Assembly (NCBI GenBank): GCA_028673005.1
Contig: CM054117.1
Location: 49,817,370-49,881,369 of the forward strand
Length of the DNA: 64,000 nt
Source of the DNA: Tanypteryx hageni
Taxonomy: Eukaryota > Arthropoda > Insecta > Odonata > Petaluridae
Reading direction: 5' to 3'
Shown here: piece by piece, positions 59,783 to 64,000 of the stretch
How the letters are laid out: each line of letters opens with the position of its first letter
How positions within the stretch are numbered: position 1 is the stretch's first letter
The notes under the pieces: generated by a model
What the model saw: the letters and a program-made list of their open reading frames with translations, nothing else
The model's database searches: none
Told to the model about the DNA's origin: nothing
Program-made: the position numbers and the translations under genes

Positions 59783-60184
59783 GTGTGCGTCAACCCTCCC
59801 TCCCAAATTCCCTATCTCGTATAGCTTATCCTCGCAGCCCGATTTATATTCTCTCCATGGTGTCGTCACTACGACACCTTATTACTCGCCCCCCAACACC
59901 TTCTCAAGTTTAAACCGCAACTTTCTCTTTTACCCGTGCACTCGCAAGTTTCGTATTGCCGCGTTTCTCTATGTCACCTCTAGCTTTTCTGCTTATCACT
60001 TTCCATTCTACGTCCCCTAGACGTAGTCCTAATTTTCATACCCGAAGCTCATTTTCTCTATCTTCCCTAGGCCATAAGATCCCGATTCCTTTCTTTCCGT
60101 CCTATTCCTCCTAAGCTCGACTCCTTCCCTCGAGAATATAATCAACATCCTCCAATTTCCATGGCGCATACATCATCCTACCTT
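59780..60184. other. Gene-free stretch
   Basis: No gene recognised. Confidence 0.5.
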
Positions 60185-61480
60185 ATATTCTCTCTCTATT
60201 CTCTTTCATAACTACTTCTGTGTATCGTCTCTTCTTACACCGCCTCTTCTTGTCTCCCCTTACCTCTCTCCCTCCTCTCTTCCTTCTCTCTCACTCTCCT
60301 TTTTATCCCATCTCTCCAATATCTCTATCCACCGTCTCTCATACATCCCTCTTCTCTCTCCCTCCTCCCTCTCTCTTTACTTTTTTTCCTATTTCCCTCC
60401 CTTCCCTCTTTCTCCCATCTCTCCCATACATCCCTCTTCTCCCTCCCTTTCTCTCCCGTCTCTTTTCTTTCTCTCACTATCTTTCCTGTCCATCTTCCTC
60501 TCTCTATCCATCTTTCACCTCCCACTCTCCTTCGTCTTTCTTTCCTCTTCTCCCTGTTTTCCCGCCTTCCCTATCTTTCTACCTATTCTCTTCTCTCTAT
60601 ACTGCTTCCTATATCTTCCTCCTTTTTCCCCACTTTCTCCACTTAGCTCATCTTTTCTCAATCTCCTTTCTATAACTCTTCCCTTCTTCCTCTCACTTCT
60701 TTCATTCCTCTCTACTCTACTTCTTAACTTTTCCCTTTCCCATTAATTTCTCTTTTCCTTCTCCCTCACTTTCCTTTCTCTCTATCCTACCTTTCTCATG
60801 TTTCTCATGTCTTTTTCCTCCTCGACCCTTTCCTCACTCTCCCTATTACCCCTCTTCCTCTCTCAATCTTCCTACTTCTTCCCTCCTCCGCATTTCCTCT
60901 TTTATCTCCCTCCATTTCGTCCTCTTTTCTCCATTTCATTCCTTCATCCACGTCATACATTTCCGTCATTCTCCATCCTTCTCCCCCACCCATGCTGTTT
61001 TTTTTTCTCCATCTCTCATTTCATTTCCCCTCTCTCCTCCTACCCCTTTAATCCTCCTCCTCTCTCCCCCACCCTTCCTTGTCCCAACTGAAGTACCGAA
61101 TCGCTCCCTGCGGTGATTGGGGAACCTCCCAACTGCGGTTTCCTTCTCCTACGCCCTTATCCCTTCTCTCTCCCTCCCCACTCCCTCTCTTGCCTCTCTC
61201 TTCTTCCACTTCCCCGCCCCATTCGTGCTCGTTGTGCGTCCTCCCTCTCCCTCTGTCCTCCCACGCCCACTTTTCTCTCTACCCCAACACGACCACATGT
61301 TCTCCCAACCATTACATTACCGCTACCTCGCCTTCCATCCTCTCCATCTTCGCCTATTCCTTCCTTCCACCCTTTCTCTTTCTTCAACTTACTATTCCTC
61401 ATATATATTCTCTCTCTCTCTCTTTCTTGAATTCTTCTTCCCTCTTTCATAATAGGCCTCTCGTGTTACCCCCCTTGTTA
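60185..61480 (+). repeat. Polypyrimidine (CT-rich) tract, about 1.3 kb
   Basis: The longest CT-rich tract in the window, of irregular CTCTCC, TTCCTC and TCTTTC units, with a less pure gap at about 61085-61130. Several long Ser/Leu/Phe/Pro frames are artefacts of composition. Confidence 0.85.
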
Positions 61481-64000
61481 TCTTCATCGTGTCTCGCTCC
61501 ATCTTTTCATCTTCTTTTCCCGTTATACACACTTCTCGAGCGCTCGCCCCGAATATTATCTTAACTCTCATCTATTATTTCTTTTTTTCGTATCTCGCTC
61601 GCATCTTTTCTTTTAGCGCTTTTTTGAGGGTTTCTGCCAAAATAATAAAGTTAGGCAGGCGTTTCGCCAGGCACCGCGTACGCGGTTACCGTTTCAAGTC
61701 GTCGTGGGAGGGGTGCGATGAAGTTGAAAATGTTTACAGGGTGACGGATTAAACGCGCAGGATTATTTTTATTAACGATTGATGGATTTGACGTTTGTTA
61801 ATTCCGACGCTTGAAGCGAGCGTGTGTGTTTTTTACAAACGAAAGAACTCGTCCAATATTTCTGCAAAAGGAACTGCTCATCGTCCTTGATTAATTTTTT
61901 TGCATTAAAGTAATATATGAGCAACAGATAAGGATACGACCAGCGGGTTCATTTGTATGACGCAGCTTATTTGGAGCAGCAAATGTTTTTGAATACACTC
62001 ATCTCGGAAGTTTGACAATTTTAAAGAAGCTTGGCTGCACTTCTATAAAGGTAAAGTTTTGAAAAAGGTATTTCTTGAAGGTAATTTGTATGATATATAA
62101 TGCCATGCACGAGATAATTTGAAAAACACGCTTTACTACTCGCTTCAACGGTTTTCTTTTGCTTTATTCATTACTCTCGTAATTGCTAGCATTTATTTTC
62201 TCTTTTCCTTCTTTCTCTTTGTAATTCGCTGTTCCTTCCGCTCTGCTTCATTCGGTTATCTTCACTAGATTTTGTTCCTCCTTTTTCATGTCGTAACGGT
62301 ATTATCTTCGTCTTTCAATCAGCATTTTTCAATCTCCGGTCTTTTTTGTGCGATTTCTCGCTTTTTCCTGTCGTTTTGGCTTCCAGTAACTGGAATCTAG
62401 TCCCATCTTTCCCCTTCAATTCAAACATTAATGTCCAGTCTCTTTGTTATTTTATATCTTTCGCCTTCATTTATGTCATCTCTTTCTCGTCTATCCCTTT
62501 AGATTCTCTATCCATAGCCTATTATTTTTATTCCCTGCCCTCCTTTTGGCATTCTTATTTTCTCATACTCCTGCAGTTCTTCTTTAATGCCGACCTTTCT
62601 TTTTTCCCGCAGTGCGTTTCTCTCTCATTTAATTCCCGTATATATTTCCACTCGCCTTATCTCTCTCTCTACCTCTATAAATCCGACTTGGACTTTCATT
62701 CCATTTCTTTCTCTTTTCCTAACTTTCACAAACCATCAACTCTCCTTTATACCCCCTTCTCCTTATTACCTCTTTCTTCGTCTGACCACGCCTATTGCTT
62801 ACCTTTATACATTTAGATTCCACTCTCCCTTTTGATAATCGTCGTATTTTGTTAGATTTTATCAATAGTATTTATTAGTTTTTTTTTCGTTTAGCCTCTC
62901 TCGTAGACCATTGTGTCTATATGAACGATTTCTCGTGTAGAAATTAGCGGCTGGTGGATGCGATTAAATCGGTGGAGGTGACCTCTGCCGACGGGGAATG
63001 TAATACTTCGTGAACGAAATTTGCAGCTTGATATTATCGAGGGTCTTTGTTTCTACCTTTCTCTCTAAGTGATGAATTGAAAAGCAAAAGTGAGGGTATC
63101 TCTCGGTAAAGCACTTGTTTTCGGTTAATTTTTATCTCGGTCTTTGTAAATTTCGCGGGCGATTTGCATTATAAGGGCGCTTTTATGGATTTTGAAAAAG
63201 GCAATTTTGAACTGCCTCTTGTAGAGTTATATTTTTAAAACGGATTTGTTTGTCTTTACAATTTGTTTCTTCCAATAATGTCTCCTTACACCTCGAGTGG
63301 CTTTCTGGGTTTTGATCTCTTTCAATTATTCTTGGTTTTTTTGTATTCCGGTATCTTCTCCGTTTCCTTCTGACCCATTACCAGAAAAAGGATATTTTGT
63401 TGCGCGCGTCTCAAATACCGGAAATATATTTATTCTCTCACCTTATGCACTCAACCAATCTTTTTCGGTGATATTTTTAATTCGCACTATTTTCCATGTT
63501 TTGTCTTCTTCGTCAAAATTTCTAAGTCCTCCCCCCCCCTTATTAGACTCTGCGATGTCGTTCAAGACACCGTATGATTGGCGTTTTTTGAAGTTGCCCC
63601 ATTTTTTTATTTATGGCATGTAAAAGTTAAGTTTTCAATTTGACATTCTACTGACTTGACGAAGTTTGCGTTTTTAAAGGGAAATTCGCCTTTAATACGC
63701 TTTGACAATTTTTTGATGAGATTTATTTCGCATTTAAAAAATTCAGGTCTGTTTACGCTTTAGCGCTGTTTTTTTCCGTGCCGTTAAATCGAAAGAGTCA
63801 TCTGTTTGTTTTTAAAATTTCCCTTGTAATTGTAAACAAGCTTGATTTTCCCTTCTGTATTCCAATTAAATTATTCAAATAACAAATACGTCGATTCGGC
63901 ATGTTAAATTAAAAAAATTAGTTCCGCCATCTCGCGACTTAATTGACAGACATATCCCCGAGGTAATTACATCTCTAAAATTCTCAAGAATATATTACCG
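61481..64000. other. Gene-free stretch to the window end
   Basis: CT-rich at 62340-62820, otherwise unremarkable. A CAGGGTGACGGATTAAACGC motif at 61737 resembles some transposon ends, but no partner end was seen. Confidence 0.5.

Noticed and set aside
60220..61564. Several frames of 97-161 codons
   Set aside because: Low-complexity artefacts of the CT tract.
1..64000. CRISPR arrays, bacterial operons, phage or viral genes
   Set aside because: No regularly spaced repeats and no bacterial-type gene density; all recognisable proteins are retrotransposon products.

Overview
This window looks like nuclear DNA of an arthropod, intergenic or intronic, and it is dominated by repeats. The clues are the repeat content: RTE/BovB-like and CR1/Jockey-superfamily non-LTR retrotransposons, a tRNA-derived SINE, many hAT-type and pogo/Tigger-like DNA transposon remnants, long polypyrimidine/polypurine tracts and (TA)n microsatellites. 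An insect is likely and a chelicerate is possible; I cannot name the species. I see no bacterial gene organisation, CRISPR array, rRNA, functional tRNA or convincing host protein-coding exon. All the recognisable protein sequence is reverse transcriptase or endonuclease from retrotransposons.

Layout. 1-4.6 kb: no genes, one hAT-like MITE (1665-1947). 4.6-6.0 kb: a 5'-truncated RTE-like element with an open reading frame and a 9-bp target-site duplication. 7.3-7.6 kb: a hAT MITE. 8.0-11.3 kb: a 3.27-kb hAT-type element without a visible transposase. 11.9-13.3 kb: a (TA)n array, a pogo/Tigger-like MITE, and a foldback (long inverted repeat) element whose left arm was hit by another hAT MITE. 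13.9-20.7 kb: long CT-rich tracts and unremarkable unique-looking sequence. 25.4-27.4 kb: a decayed RTE-like element on the minus strand. 30.3-33.1 kb: a nearly complete but broken CR1/Jockey-superfamily element on the minus strand, with a second solo 3' end at 34.7 kb. 33.8-34.1 kb: a full-length tRNA-derived SINE with target-site duplications. 38.9-39.6 kb: a hAT-type element with a perfect 8-bp duplication. 43.4-44.2 kb: a second pogo/Tigger-like element. 44.9-45.5 kb: a polypurine tract. 50.2-50.7 kb: a hAT MITE with a duplicated right end. 54.9-55.1 kb: a hAT MITE. 57.3-59.8 kb: a second RTE-like copy inserted inside a (TA)n microsatellite and itself split by an antisense CR1/Jockey-type element. 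60.2-61.5 kb: a CT-rich tract.

There is no cooperating gene system here. What the window offers is a readable stratigraphy of insertions: nested elements, target duplications and, in one case, a built-in empty-site control within an inverted repeat. I did not find a convincing undescribed biological system. The most useful observations are the nested insertions, the concentration of hAT-type ends, the double-ended MITE at 50.2 kb, and a dispersed repeat whose internal purine tract differs greatly in length between two copies.
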